A stretch of DNA of 64,000 nt from Halospina sp040196175 (GTDB lineage Bacteria > Pseudomonadota > Gammaproteobacteria > Pseudomonadales > Oleiphilaceae). The translations under genes and the position numbers were made by a program. Shown here one piece after another: positions 54,233 to 62,572 of this stretch (within the stretch, counting starts at the first letter, position 1; every line of letters begins with the position of its first letter). Under the pieces are notes generated by a model, which saw only the letters and a program-made list of their open reading frames with translations, did no database searches and was not told the DNA's origin. Where the stretch lies: NCBI RefSeq assembly GCF_040196175.1, contig NZ_JBEFNF010000006.1, positions 124,001-188,000 on the forward strand, written 5' to 3'.

Positions 54233-54288
54233 GTTACGATCTCGCTGGAGCAGTCATCCATAACGCCAGCGCCAACGAATAACCCTCC

Positions 54289-55272
54289 ATGACTGACAAT
54301 ACACACATCGCCATTATCGGGGCTGGCATCGCCGGCCTAACAGCTGCCCTGCGCGCGCGCGAGGCCGGGTTCACGCCTGTACTCTTTGAAAAAAGCCGGG
54401 GCCCTGGTGGGCGCCTTGCCAGCAAGCGCACCCAGGACGGCGCCAGCGTAGACATGGGGGCGCAATTCTTCACCATCCGCAATTCACGTTTCAAAGCGCT
54501 TCTGGCGGACTACGCCGGCGAGGAGGCATTGCAACTGTGGGACGCCACGCTCTGGCATGAGAATACGCAAGGCGCCGTGGGCAGCTTTCATCAGGCGCTG
54601 CGCTATGTAGGCACGCCCCGCATGACCGCCGTCACGCGGGCGCTCTCTGCCAATTTCGCCATCAACACCGGAATCCGTATAACCGCAGTAACGCCGGAGC
54701 CCGACGGCTGGACGCTAACGACCGACGAGGGCCCACAGGGGCCATTCGCTCGTGTGATCATCACCACCCCCCCAGAGCAGGCCCGAAATCTGGTTGCGGA
54801 GTCCGTGGTCGCTTCTCTGGGGCTGGAAGCGTTCCGGATGCTGCCCTGCTGGACGCTGGCACTTCGCTTCGAGCAAGCGCTTACACCAGGCTTTGACGGC
54901 ATGCAACTGGCGCACGAGTGCCTGGGCTGGGTCGCCCGGAACACCAGCAAACCGCAACGCGGCGCTGGGGAGTGGTGGGTTCTGCATGCCAACAGCACCT
55001 GGTCAGAGTCGCACCGGGATACGGCCAGCAGTGAGGTTGCCGCAGCCATGACCACCGCTTTCCGCCAACGCTTTGATATCCAGCAGCCAGCCAGCGACTA
55101 CCTGGTACACCGCTGGCTCTACGCCCGCCCGGCTGGCGGGCCGACTCCCGGTTTTCTGAGCACAGCCGAGGGCGGAATCGGGCTCTGTGGCGACTGGCTG
55201 GCCGGAGGGCGTGTGGAGGGCGCGTTTGAAAGTGCGGATGCACTGGCCGCCCAATGGTTCGGTCAGCCGTAG
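54289..55272 (+). CDS. FAD-dependent amine oxidase / renalase-like flavoprotein
   Basis: The 327-residue protein has an N-terminal dinucleotide fold (IAIIGAGIAGLTAALRAREAGF), the FAD-contact ESRGPGGRLASKR-like segment FEKSRGPGGRLASKR, VDMGAQFFTIRN, and a C-terminal FAD motif GIGLCGDWLAGGRVEGAFESADALA. This is the layout of bacterial renalase-like proteins, some of which oxidise isomeric dihydronicotinamides. No membrane segment is seen. It stands alone after a terminator; the tpx gene follows after 164 bases without another visible gene. Confidence 0.87.
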   Translation: MTDNTHIAIIGAGIAGLTAALRAREAGFTPVLFEKSRGPGGRLASKRTQDGASVDMGAQFFTIRNSRFKALLADYAGEEALQLWDATLWHENTQGAVGSFHQALRYVGTPRMTAVTRALSANFAINTGIRITAVTPEPDGWTLTTDEGPQGPFARVIITTPPEQARNLVAESVVASLGLEAFRMLPCWTLALRFEQALTPGFDGMQLAHECLGWVARNTSKPQRGAGEWWVLHANSTWSESHRDTASSEVAAAMTTAFRQRFDIQQPASDYLVHRWLYARPAGGPTPGFLSTAEGGIGLCGDWLAGGRVEGAFESADALAAQWFGQP

Positions 55273-55436
55273 ACGTGACGCTCAGGAGTCAAAACACCTA
55301 TCTCACCAACAAAGGCTTGACCTTGCGGCTGCATTGTTTCGGAGTAGAGTAATGCTGATGCTTGATTCCGGGCGTATACCCGCTGCGGCGTAAAGTTCAG
55401 CATGGGTTCAATAACGGATGAACAAGGAGAAGACGA

Positions 55437-55937
55437 ATGGCACAGGTAACACTTGGCGGCAATCCGGTTGAGGTCAGCGGCAGCCTTCCGCAGCCCGGCG
55501 ACACCGCACCGGATTTCACCCTCACCAACCCGGATATGGAAGAGAAAACGCTGAGCGACTGGCAGAGTCAGCGCAAGATTCTCAACATCATTCCCAGCGT
55601 GGATACCGGCGTCTGCGCCGCCTCCACGCGCACGTTCAACGAGAAAGCCAGCGGCCTCGACAACACAGTCGTTCTGGTGATCTCAGCGGACTTGCCGTTC
55701 GCCGCTGCGCGCTTCTGTGGTGCGGAAGGGCTCAACAATGTGCTGCCCCTTTCGTGTTTCCGCAACGACAGCTTCCGCGAAGACTATGGCGTCAATCTGA
55801 TCTCCGGCCCCTTCAGTGGCCTCTGCGCCCGCGCCGTGGTCGTGCTTGATGGCAACAATCAGGTGCTCCACAGCCAGTTGGCGCCGGAGATCGGTGAAGA
55901 GCCGGATTACGATGCGGCTCTGAAGGCCCTCAACTAG
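55437..55937 (+). CDS. tpx: Thiol peroxidase Tpx
   Basis: Atypical 2-Cys peroxiredoxin of 166 residues (E. coli 168) that reduces lipid and other hydroperoxides with thioredoxin. The peroxidatic Cys60 is in PSVDTGVCAAS and the resolving Cys94 in ARFCGAEG. DFTLTNPDMEEKTLSDW and LCARAVVVLDGNNQVLHSQL are in family positions. AAGGAG precedes the ATG. Its last 4 bases overlap the convergent methyltransferase gene. Confidence 0.96.
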   Translation: MAQVTLGGNPVEVSGSLPQPGDTAPDFTLTNPDMEEKTLSDWQSQRKILNIIPSVDTGVCAASTRTFNEKASGLDNTVVLVISADLPFAAARFCGAEGLNNVLPLSCFRNDSFREDYGVNLISGPFSGLCARAVVVLDGNNQVLHSQLAPEIGEEPDYDAALKALN

Positions 55938-56590
55938 GCCGGTTGATCGGTGCGCACCAGCCTGTAGGCGGTTTCCACCAAGGAGGTTACCCCCGCCTCC
56001 CGCAGGCCGGTGTAATGATCAATGACCTGCTGGCGCTCAAGCTGGTCCACCTGCAACCAGTCCTGAGCGTCCAGCTCTGGGCGCCGCACCGGAAAAGGCG
56101 GCCCTTCCATCTCGCTACTCGGGTATTCAAACGTGATCAGAATGCCCTCCGCCCCTGGAGCCAGCAACTCGGCGAGACGCTGTAGGTATCGCTGGCGCAT
56201 CGATTCAGGCAGAGCAATGAGAGCGGCACGATCGTAGAACGCATGCCAGGGAGTCGCTGGCTGCAGCTCAAAGAAATCACCCACCACCAACTCCACAGCG
56301 CCAGCCCGATAGTCTGTCAGCCCATCCGCACGCTCGTATTTTGCGGGTTCATGCCCCCATTCAGCGAAGAACTCGTCAACCGCCCGCTGATCAAGTTCAA
56401 CACCCGTGACACGGTGTCCTTCTCCCGCCAGCCAGCGCATGTCCAATGTCTTGCCGGACAGTGGCACCAATACATCCATGCCATCGCGACGCAAGGCGGG
56501 CCAATGGCGACAGAGCATGGGATGGCTATCCGAACGGTGAAAACCGATCTTGCGCTCAGTCCAGATGGCATGCCAGAACTCGGGCTTCAT
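55934..56590 (-). CDS. tpm: Thiopurine S-methyltransferase
   Basis: SAM-dependent methyltransferase of 218 residues, the length of bacterial Tpm (selenium/tellurium methylation in Pseudomonas). Motifs are FWHAIWTERKIGFHRSDSHPML at the N-terminus, the SAM-binding DVLVPLSGKTLDMRWLAGEGHRVTGVELDQRAV in pieces, VVGDFFELQP and FYDRAALIALPESMRQRY. The predicted role is detoxification of metalloid or thiol compounds. It overlaps tpx by 4 bases convergently and follows the LOG gene by 33 bases on the same strand. Confidence 0.93.
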   Translation of the reverse strand: MKPEFWHAIWTERKIGFHRSDSHPMLCRHWPALRRDGMDVLVPLSGKTLDMRWLAGEGHRVTGVELDQRAVDEFFAEWGHEPAKYERADGLTDYRAGAVELVVGDFFELQPATPWHAFYDRAALIALPESMRQRYLQRLAELLAPGAEGILITFEYPSSEMEGPPFPVRRPELDAQDWLQVDQLERQQVIDHYTGLREAGVTSLVETAYRLVRTDQPA

Positions 56591-56623
56591 AATATTCTCC
56601 AGTTATTTGCTAAGACAAAATTA

Positions 56624-57160
56624 TTATACCCAGAGCCGTTCCAGCAATCCTTCGGGAGTAGCATCCACTGTCAGCATGGCGCGATGACGCGGATGCACGA
56701 AACTTTCAGTGACGGTGCCATCAAGAAAACGGACCAGATCATCGTAATAGCCGCTGGTATTGAGAAGCCCGATGGGTTTCTCATGGAAGCGCAACTGGCC
56801 CCATGTAAGTATTTCGAACAGTTCCTCCAGAGTCCCGAGCCCCCCCGGCATGGCGATAAAGGCGTCCGCGCGCTCAGCCATAAGGCGCTTGCGTTCGTGC
56901 ATGTCCGCTGTAACCAGCAACTCCGTCAGCCCCGCATGAGCAACCTCCTTCTGCTTGAGGGCTTCCGGAATCACCCCAGTCACCGCACCACCAGCCGCCA
57001 GCACTTCATCGGCAATCAGACCCATCATGCCGATGGCGGCACCTCCATAGACCAATTCCAGCCCCTGATCGGCAAGAGCCCGCCCCAGCTGGCGTGCCGC
57101 TTGCCCATATCCATCTCCGCAGCCAACACGCGAACCGCAGTAGACACAGATCGATTGCAT
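56624..57160 (-). CDS. LOG-family protein (TIGR00730, cytokinin riboside 5'-monophosphate phosphoribohydrolase type)
   Basis: The 178-residue Rossmann-fold protein has SICVYCGSRVGCGDGYGQAARQLGRALA in pieces, LVYGGAAIGMMGLIADEVLAAGGAVTGVIPE in pieces, MHERKRLMAERADAFIAMPGGLGTLEELFEILTW in pieces. The PGGxGTxxE motif and the Arg in MHERK mark LOG enzymes, which release a base from nucleoside monophosphates. Such proteins are often misnamed lysine decarboxylases. It is upstream of tpm on the same strand. Confidence 0.93.
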   Translation of the reverse strand: MQSICVYCGSRVGCGDGYGQAARQLGRALADQGLELVYGGAAIGMMGLIADEVLAAGGAVTGVIPEALKQKEVAHAGLTELLVTADMHERKRLMAERADAFIAMPGGLGTLEELFEILTWGQLRFHEKPIGLLNTSGYYDDLVRFLDGTVTESFVHPRHRAMLTVDATPEGLLERLWV

Positions 57161-57296
57161 GGCATCCTCCCCGGCCAGACTGAGCGCAGACTTTAACCTG
57201 ACCTATCATTTTGCACCATAACGCGCTCCAGCGGTGGCGACGCCCGCGAAAACACACCACAATGACGGGTTAATTGATCACAGGAACACGAGCGCC

Positions 57297-58118
57297 GTGG
57301 ATATTCTCAAGCGTAACCATGTCCATATAACCGGTGACGGTCAGACGCCATTGATCCTCGCTCACGGCTTTGGCTGTGACCAACAGATCTGGGACGGCGT
57401 GCTGCCTTACCTGACGCCCCGCTACCGCGTTGTTCTCTTTGACTATGTGGGATGTGGCCGGTCGGACACCCGTGCATGGAGCGCCGAACGCTATCACCAC
57501 CTGGATGGCTACTGCCAGGACCTGCTGGAGGTCTGCGATGCACTGGCGCTGGACAATCCGCTGATGGTCGGGCACTCGGTCAGCGGCACCATCGGCATGC
57601 TCGCCTCGGTCGCCCGTCCCGGTTATTTCCGCCAGCTGATCGCCATTGGGCCGTCACCATGCTACCTGAACAAAGGCGATTATCAGGGCGGCTACAGTGA
57701 AGCGGACATTGCCGGTCTTCTGGATATGCTGGAACGCAACCGCTATGAGTGGGCCGGCTACCTGGCGCCGCTGGCGATGGAGAACAGCCACCGCCCTGAA
57801 CTGGCCGAACGCCTCAGGCAGAGTTTTCTCGCCGGCGATCCCTACCTGTCACGGATCTTCGCCGAAGCCACCTTCTGGTGTGATGTCCGTGACCGCATGC
57901 CCTCGGTGACGGCGTCCGTCGACCTCCTGCACTCAAGTCATGACATCATCGTGCCCTACAGTGTCATTGACTATCTGCATAAGGTGCTGCCCCGCAACCG
58001 TGTAACACCACTGAACGTGGCTGGACATTACCCTCATGTCGCTGAGCCGGAACAGGTCGCCAGCGCCATCCTGACGTGCCTTGATCAGACGGAGTTCCAT
58101 GGACCCCTGGCTGGATGA
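57297..58118 (+). CDS. RsbQ-like alpha/beta hydrolase
   Basis: The 273-residue protein resembles Bacillus RsbQ (269): RNHVHITGDGQTPLILAHGFGCDQQIWDGVLPYL in pieces, VVLFDYVGCGRSDTRAW, VGHSVSGTIGMLASVARP with nucleophile Ser94, IGPSPCYLNKGDYQGG, Asp216 in HSSHDIIVPYS and His244 in VAGHYPHVAEPEQV. The catalytic triad is complete. The GTG at 57297 gives the family N-terminus (start weakly supported by AGGAA at 12 bases). The next gene, a PAS-GGDEF protein, overlaps it by 20 bases, as RsbP (PAS-phosphatase) pairs with RsbQ in Bacillus. Confidence 0.93.
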   Translation: MDILKRNHVHITGDGQTPLILAHGFGCDQQIWDGVLPYLTPRYRVVLFDYVGCGRSDTRAWSAERYHHLDGYCQDLLEVCDALALDNPLMVGHSVSGTIGMLASVARPGYFRQLIAIGPSPCYLNKGDYQGGYSEADIAGLLDMLERNRYEWAGYLAPLAMENSHRPELAERLRQSFLAGDPYLSRIFAEATFWCDVRDRMPSVTASVDLLHSSHDIIVPYSVIDYLHKVLPRNRVTPLNVAGHYPHVAEPEQVASAILTCLDQTEFHGPLAG

Positions 58119-59070
58119 AGCACCCACAGGCTATCTGGGGCTTGACCCCTCACATGGTATAACCCGGGTTAACGGTCGACTGGCCGAATGGCTGGGCACG
58201 ACGCCAGAGGCGCTTGTGGGTCAGTCATTCTTCACGCTGGTGGATACCCCTGGCAGGCTGTTCTTCCTGGCCAGCATCCAGCCACTGCTGCAGAATACTG
58301 GCCTTGCCGACGAAATCTTTATGCGCCTGCAGCTCTCCGACGACGGGAGCTCCATGCCCGTTCTTGCAAACTTCCGGAGCACTCAGGCACCAGATGGCAC
58401 CTGCACCCTGATCGGACTGATGCCGATCCACCAGCGACAGCTGCTCGAGGAACAGCTCGTCCAGGCCAAGCGCACGGCGGAAGAGGCCGTCGCGGAGCGG
58501 GAACGTTCCAATCATGAGCTCGAGGAAACCCGCCGGGTGCTGGAAGCCAGAAACCAGGAGCTGAGCGAGCTCAATGAGCAGCTGCAGTACCTGGCGACCA
58601 CTGACCCCCTGACGGAGCTTGTGAACCGGCGTACGTTCGACTCTTTTCTCACCCAGGAACTGGCGCAGCAGCACCGGCGCAACCAGAAATTCTGCCTTGC
58701 GATGATGGACATCGACCACCTCAAGGCCATCAACGACGACTACGGGCACCAGGTGGGCGATGAAGCGCTGCGACAGGTGTCAGCACTCATAAACCATTGC
58801 ATACGCGAAACGGATATTGTGGCCCGGATGGGCGGCGAAGAGTTTGCCGCCATCCTGCCGGACACCGGACTGGACGACGCCCTGGAGGTCGCACAGCGGA
58901 TCCGCGAAACGCTTGCCACGGCGTCATTGCCCTGTGGCACCGTGACGATCAGCCAGGGCATTGCCGAGAGTCGCGCCAACGACACAGAAACCAGCCTCAT
59001 GTCGCGCGCCGACGGCGCGCTCTACGAAGCCAAAAAAGCTGGCCGGGACCGGGTGAAGCCATCGCACTGA
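58099..59070 (+). CDS. PAS-GGDEF diguanylate cyclase paired with RsbQ-like hydrolase
   Basis: The 323-residue soluble protein has a PAS domain (about 8-110; GYLGLDPSHGITRVNGRLAEWLG in pieces and ALVGQSFFTLVD), a coiled coil (about 111-165) and a GGDEF domain with the active motif GGEEF (245-249). The inhibitory I-site RETD (236-239) is exactly five residues before it. It should make cyclic di-GMP. GGAG lies 4 bases before the ATG, inside the hydrolase gene. By analogy with RsbP, the PAS domain probably receives the signal or ligand processed by the hydrolase. Confidence 0.92.
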   Translation: MDPWLDEAPTGYLGLDPSHGITRVNGRLAEWLGTTPEALVGQSFFTLVDTPGRLFFLASIQPLLQNTGLADEIFMRLQLSDDGSSMPVLANFRSTQAPDGTCTLIGLMPIHQRQLLEEQLVQAKRTAEEAVAERERSNHELEETRRVLEARNQELSELNEQLQYLATTDPLTELVNRRTFDSFLTQELAQQHRRNQKFCLAMMDIDHLKAINDDYGHQVGDEALRQVSALINHCIRETDIVARMGGEEFAAILPDTGLDDALEVAQRIRETLATASLPCGTVTISQGIAESRANDTETSLMSRADGALYEAKKAGRDRVKPSH

Positions 59071-59071
59071 A

Positions 59072-60715
59072 TCAGTACACCCGGAACTGGCGCACCATTG
59101 AGCCAATGGAATCGGCCGCACTGCCAAGGGACTCTGATTGCTCCTGAATGCTGTTAAGTTCCTCACGGACCTGTCCCGACAGTGTGGTCAGGTGATTGAG
59201 ACTGGCCGAAATCTCACTGGAGGCCTGCGACTGCTCCTCCGCTGAAGTAGCCACATGCTGGGTCATGTCGGTAATGGTGCTGACCGAGCCGGCAATGGCA
59301 TCCAGCGCCTCGCGCGCTGAATCCACGCTTGTCTGCATGCTCTGGGTCTGCTCGCTGCTGCGCTGCATGGTCTCAACCGCATGGCGGGTACCCTCCTGGA
59401 GCTGGTTGATCATCTCGCGGATCTCATCCGTGGACTGCTGAGTACGACTGGCAAGATTACGCACCTCATCCGCCACCACCGCAAAGCCTCGCCCGTGCTC
59501 ACCCGCGCGGGCCGCCTCGATGGCCGCATTCAGGGCCAGCAGGTTGGTCTGGTCCGCCACACCATGGATCACATCCAACACCTGGCCGATATTCTGGGCA
59601 TGCTCATCCAGCTTGCCAATGGCATCGCTCGACTGCTGCACTTCCTGCGCCAGGTTCGCCATCCGGTCCCGGGCCTCCTGAGCCGTGTGTTCGCCCTCGC
59701 TGGCACGATCATTGGCGGTGCTGGCAGCATCGGCTGCCTCGCTGATGCGCTTGGCGACGTCGTCAACGGTCTGGGTCATCTCTTCGATGGCAGAGGCCAC
59801 GGTGTCCAGTTCGGATTTCTGCTGATCAAACGATTGCCCAGCCTCTGTTACAGAATTGCGCACGCTCCCGGCTATGTCCTGGTTGGTGCTCACCACATCC
59901 CGCAGTTCGCGGACCATATCCTGGATCCTGGCCACAAAGCTGTTGAATCCACGGGCCACGCGTGCCACTTCATCGCTGCCGGAGTCATCCAGCCGCCGGG
60001 TCAGATCGCCCTCACCTGTCGCAATACTTTCCATTGCGGCGGCCGCGGTGCCCATGGGCAGAGTAACACTGCGCACAATGAGCCAGCTTGCACCGATCAG
60101 AACAAGCAGCCCGATCACCGCCAGCGTGACCACACCGCTCATGGCGGCGGCGTACTGCGCCTCCTGCTTGTCGAGGTAGATGCCCGTGCCGATCACCCAG
60201 CCCCAGGGCCCGAAGCGCTGCACATAGGAAATCTTACGTACCGGCTCGTCAAAACCCGGCTTTGGCCAGTGGTACGGCACAAATCCGGAGCCGCCCTCGT
60301 TGCGGATGGTTCTGTTCATCTCTGCGAACAGGCGAACGCCGTTGGGATCCTCATAATCAGCCAGTGATTCGCCTTCCAGATCCTCACTGAAGGGATGCAT
60401 GACCATGGTCAGATCCATGTTATGGATCCAGAAATAGTTATCATCGCCGTAACGCAGACTGCGGACCGCTTCCGCCGCACGGCGCTTTGCCTGCTGCTCA
60501 CTCAGTTCACCGCTCTGCTGGCGCTCATGATAATGCGCCACCATTGTCATGGTGCTCTGCACTAGATTGCGGGTCCGCTCCTTGCTGCTATCGTAGAGCC
60601 CCTGCTCAAAGTCATTCGCCACCATGACGACAAGCGCGAGAAGCACCAGGAAGGCAACGCCCACCAAACCCATCAGACGCTGGCGGATGGTGAAGCGGCG
60701 CATCAGGGTCAGCAT
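59072..60715 (-). CDS. Methyl-accepting chemotaxis protein with single Cache domain
   Basis: The 547-residue receptor has TM1 at about 13-33, a periplasmic sCache_2-type sensor (about 35-190; YGDDNYFWIHNMDLTMVMHPF in part, VRKISYVQRFGPWGWVIGTG), TM2 at about 192-213, HAMP to about 265, and a long methyl-accepting region. The signalling tip contains EAARAGEHGRGFAVVADEVRNLA. No C-terminal CheR/CheB pentapeptide is seen. GGAG precedes the ATG. The sCache_2 fold commonly binds small carboxylates. It converges on the GGDEF gene, 1 base apart. Confidence 0.94.
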   Translation of the reverse strand: MLTLMRRFTIRQRLMGLVGVAFLVLLALVVMVANDFEQGLYDSSKERTRNLVQSTMTMVAHYHERQQSGELSEQQAKRRAAEAVRSLRYGDDNYFWIHNMDLTMVMHPFSEDLEGESLADYEDPNGVRLFAEMNRTIRNEGGSGFVPYHWPKPGFDEPVRKISYVQRFGPWGWVIGTGIYLDKQEAQYAAAMSGVVTLAVIGLLVLIGASWLIVRSVTLPMGTAAAAMESIATGEGDLTRRLDDSGSDEVARVARGFNSFVARIQDMVRELRDVVSTNQDIAGSVRNSVTEAGQSFDQQKSELDTVASAIEEMTQTVDDVAKRISEAADAASTANDRASEGEHTAQEARDRMANLAQEVQQSSDAIGKLDEHAQNIGQVLDVIHGVADQTNLLALNAAIEAARAGEHGRGFAVVADEVRNLASRTQQSTDEIREMINQLQEGTRHAVETMQRSSEQTQSMQTSVDSAREALDAIAGSVSTITDMTQHVATSAEEQSQASSEISASLNHLTTLSGQVREELNSIQEQSESLGSAADSIGSMVRQFRVY

Positions 60716-60794
60716 AGGGTGAACTCCGGATTTGAGTCGGTCATGACTGCAAGATAGACCGGAATGTGGAATCCGTCACACAGAGAATTCAAAC

Positions 60795-60816
60795 ACCTGT
60801 TCGATAAATACCTGTT
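60795..60816 (+). repeat. Direct repeat ACCTGTT upstream of the ABC-class ATPase gene
   Basis: ACCTGTT occurs at 60795-60801 and again at 60810-60816, 15 bases apart, in the 132-base gap between the divergent chemoreceptor and ATPase genes. It lies about 30 bases before the ATPase ATG, within the likely promoter. The role is unknown. Confidence 0.35.
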
Positions 60817-60847
60817 AGTATGATGTCTTTTTCAGTCGGAATCGCTC

Positions 60848-62503
60848 ATGAAAGAACTTGCCTCACTGCTGACCAGACTCGACGGCAAAAGCTACAAAGC
60901 CTATAAAGATCTGCTCGGGGAACACCGTTTTGACGGCTGGACACTGATCGTTGATCACATCCAGGCAGACCCGTTTGCGGCACCCTCACGCATGCGGGCG
61001 CGGGTGGACGCCGCCACGGCGGACCTCCCCGAGGGCGTATTCACAACCCAGGCCCGACAGTGCGCATCTCGGGATTACATCGCCCGCGCCTTCCGCCAGG
61101 CCACGGAGGGTGAAAAGGCACTGGGCATCGATGCCGGCACCCAGACGGTCATTGACCGCACAGCGGTGCTGCTGAATGAAGGCTCAGTGGAGCTGCGCCT
61201 GAGCCTGAGTCTGCCGGCTCGCGGGCGCAGCATTCTTGGACACCAGGCCAGCAAGCTGATCTGTGAGCGGCTGCCCAAAGCTGTCCTGACCGCTGCCACG
61301 GCCCGCTCACTCGACCTGAAAGCGCTGGAAAGGCACATGGCCACCGTGGAAGACCAGCAGGCCCTAAGGACGCAGCTGGCAGAACAGGCGCTGGTGGCGT
61401 TCGTGGCGGATGGCGCCGTGCTGCCCCGGCGTTCCGGCGTCGACGACCGCCCATTGGCGGATGCCATTGCCTTTGAATCCCCCGTGTCACTGTCGCTGAC
61501 CCTGCAAACCCCTAACCAGGGTGCCATCACCGGTATGGGCGTGCCCGAAGGCATTACCCTCATTGTCGGTGGTGGCTTCCACGGCAAATCCACCCTGCTG
61601 GCGGCCATGAGCCTGGGCGTTTACGACCACATTCCGGATGACGGCCGGGAGCGGGTGGTTGCCCGACCGGCATCGGTCAAGATCAGGGCCGAGGATGGAC
61701 GCGCCGTGCATGGAATGGATCTGTCTCCCTACATCAACCGCCTGCCTTTCGGTAAGACCACCGAACAGTTCAGCACCGACCTCGCCTCGGGCTCCACCAG
61801 CCAGGCGGCCGCGCTCCAGGAAGCGTTGGAGGCCGGCGCGGATACGCTGCTGGTGGACGAAGACACATCGGCCACCAACTTCATGATCCGTGACCGGCGG
61901 ATGCAGGCACTGGTGGCCCGGGAAAGCGAGCCCATCACCCCCTTCGTGGACCGTATCCGCCAGCTGCGGGACGATCTGGCCACCTCGACGGTGCTGGTGA
62001 TGGGCGGCTCGGGTGACTATTTCGACTGCGCGGACACCGTCATCCAGATGCAGGATTACCGCACCCATGACGTCACCGATGATGCTCACGCCGTGGCGCA
62101 GCGTTTTGCGACCGGCCGTGAATCCGAGGCGGGCGATCGTCTCAGTCGGCCGCGGCCACGCATGCTCAGTGCCGGTCGCCTGAGCGCCGAAACCAAGCCT
62201 GGTAAGACCAAGACCCAGGCCCGTGGCCGCGACACTCTGGTATTCGGACGGGATGATGTGGACCTACGCGCGGTAGAGCAGATAGCGGATGCCTCCCAGG
62301 TGCGCGCCATTGGCCAGCTGCTGGCCGCGCTGGCGAAATCCGGCGAGACGCTGGACCAGCCCCCGGAGGCCATAGCCCGCCGGCTGGCCGAAGGCCCGGG
62401 CGCACTCAGCCATCGCCCGGATGGCGACCTGGCACTGCCCCGGGTATTCGAGGTGATGGCAGCCCTCAACCGGCTTCGCCAGAACGGCTTCGGAAGGTCC
62501 TGA
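60848..62503 (+). CDS. Predicted ATPase of the ABC class (PF09818)
   Basis: The 551-residue soluble protein fits the PF09818 family of unknown function: an N-terminal domain (MKELASLLTRLDGKSYKAYKDLLGEH in part; FDGWTLIVDHIQADPFAAPSRMR in part), Walker A in LIVGGGFHGKSTLLAAM (about 236-252), the conserved DLSPYINRLPFGKTTEQFST, a signature-like LASGSTSQAAALQEAL and Walker B LLVDEDTSATNFMIRD, then STVLVMGGSGDYFDCADTVI. There are no membrane segments and no transporter partner, so it is not a transport ATPase. The substrate is unknown. Confidence 0.9.
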   Translation: MKELASLLTRLDGKSYKAYKDLLGEHRFDGWTLIVDHIQADPFAAPSRMRARVDAATADLPEGVFTTQARQCASRDYIARAFRQATEGEKALGIDAGTQTVIDRTAVLLNEGSVELRLSLSLPARGRSILGHQASKLICERLPKAVLTAATARSLDLKALERHMATVEDQQALRTQLAEQALVAFVADGAVLPRRSGVDDRPLADAIAFESPVSLSLTLQTPNQGAITGMGVPEGITLIVGGGFHGKSTLLAAMSLGVYDHIPDDGRERVVARPASVKIRAEDGRAVHGMDLSPYINRLPFGKTTEQFSTDLASGSTSQAAALQEALEAGADTLLVDEDTSATNFMIRDRRMQALVARESEPITPFVDRIRQLRDDLATSTVLVMGGSGDYFDCADTVIQMQDYRTHDVTDDAHAVAQRFATGRESEAGDRLSRPRPRMLSAGRLSAETKPGKTKTQARGRDTLVFGRDDVDLRAVEQIADASQVRAIGQLLAALAKSGETLDQPPEAIARRLAEGPGALSHRPDGDLALPRVFEVMAALNRLRQNGFGRS

Positions 62504-62572
62504 TCCAGGGCTGGTGTTCCCGGCAGCATCTGCTGGGTATGATAGTAGGCTCTGCCGCATACGGAGCCCACT

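Noticed and set aside
55317..55350. MerR/SoxR-type promoter before tpx (TTGACC ... TAGAGT)
   Set aside because: The spacer would be 22 bases and the dyad is poor, so the match is not convincing.
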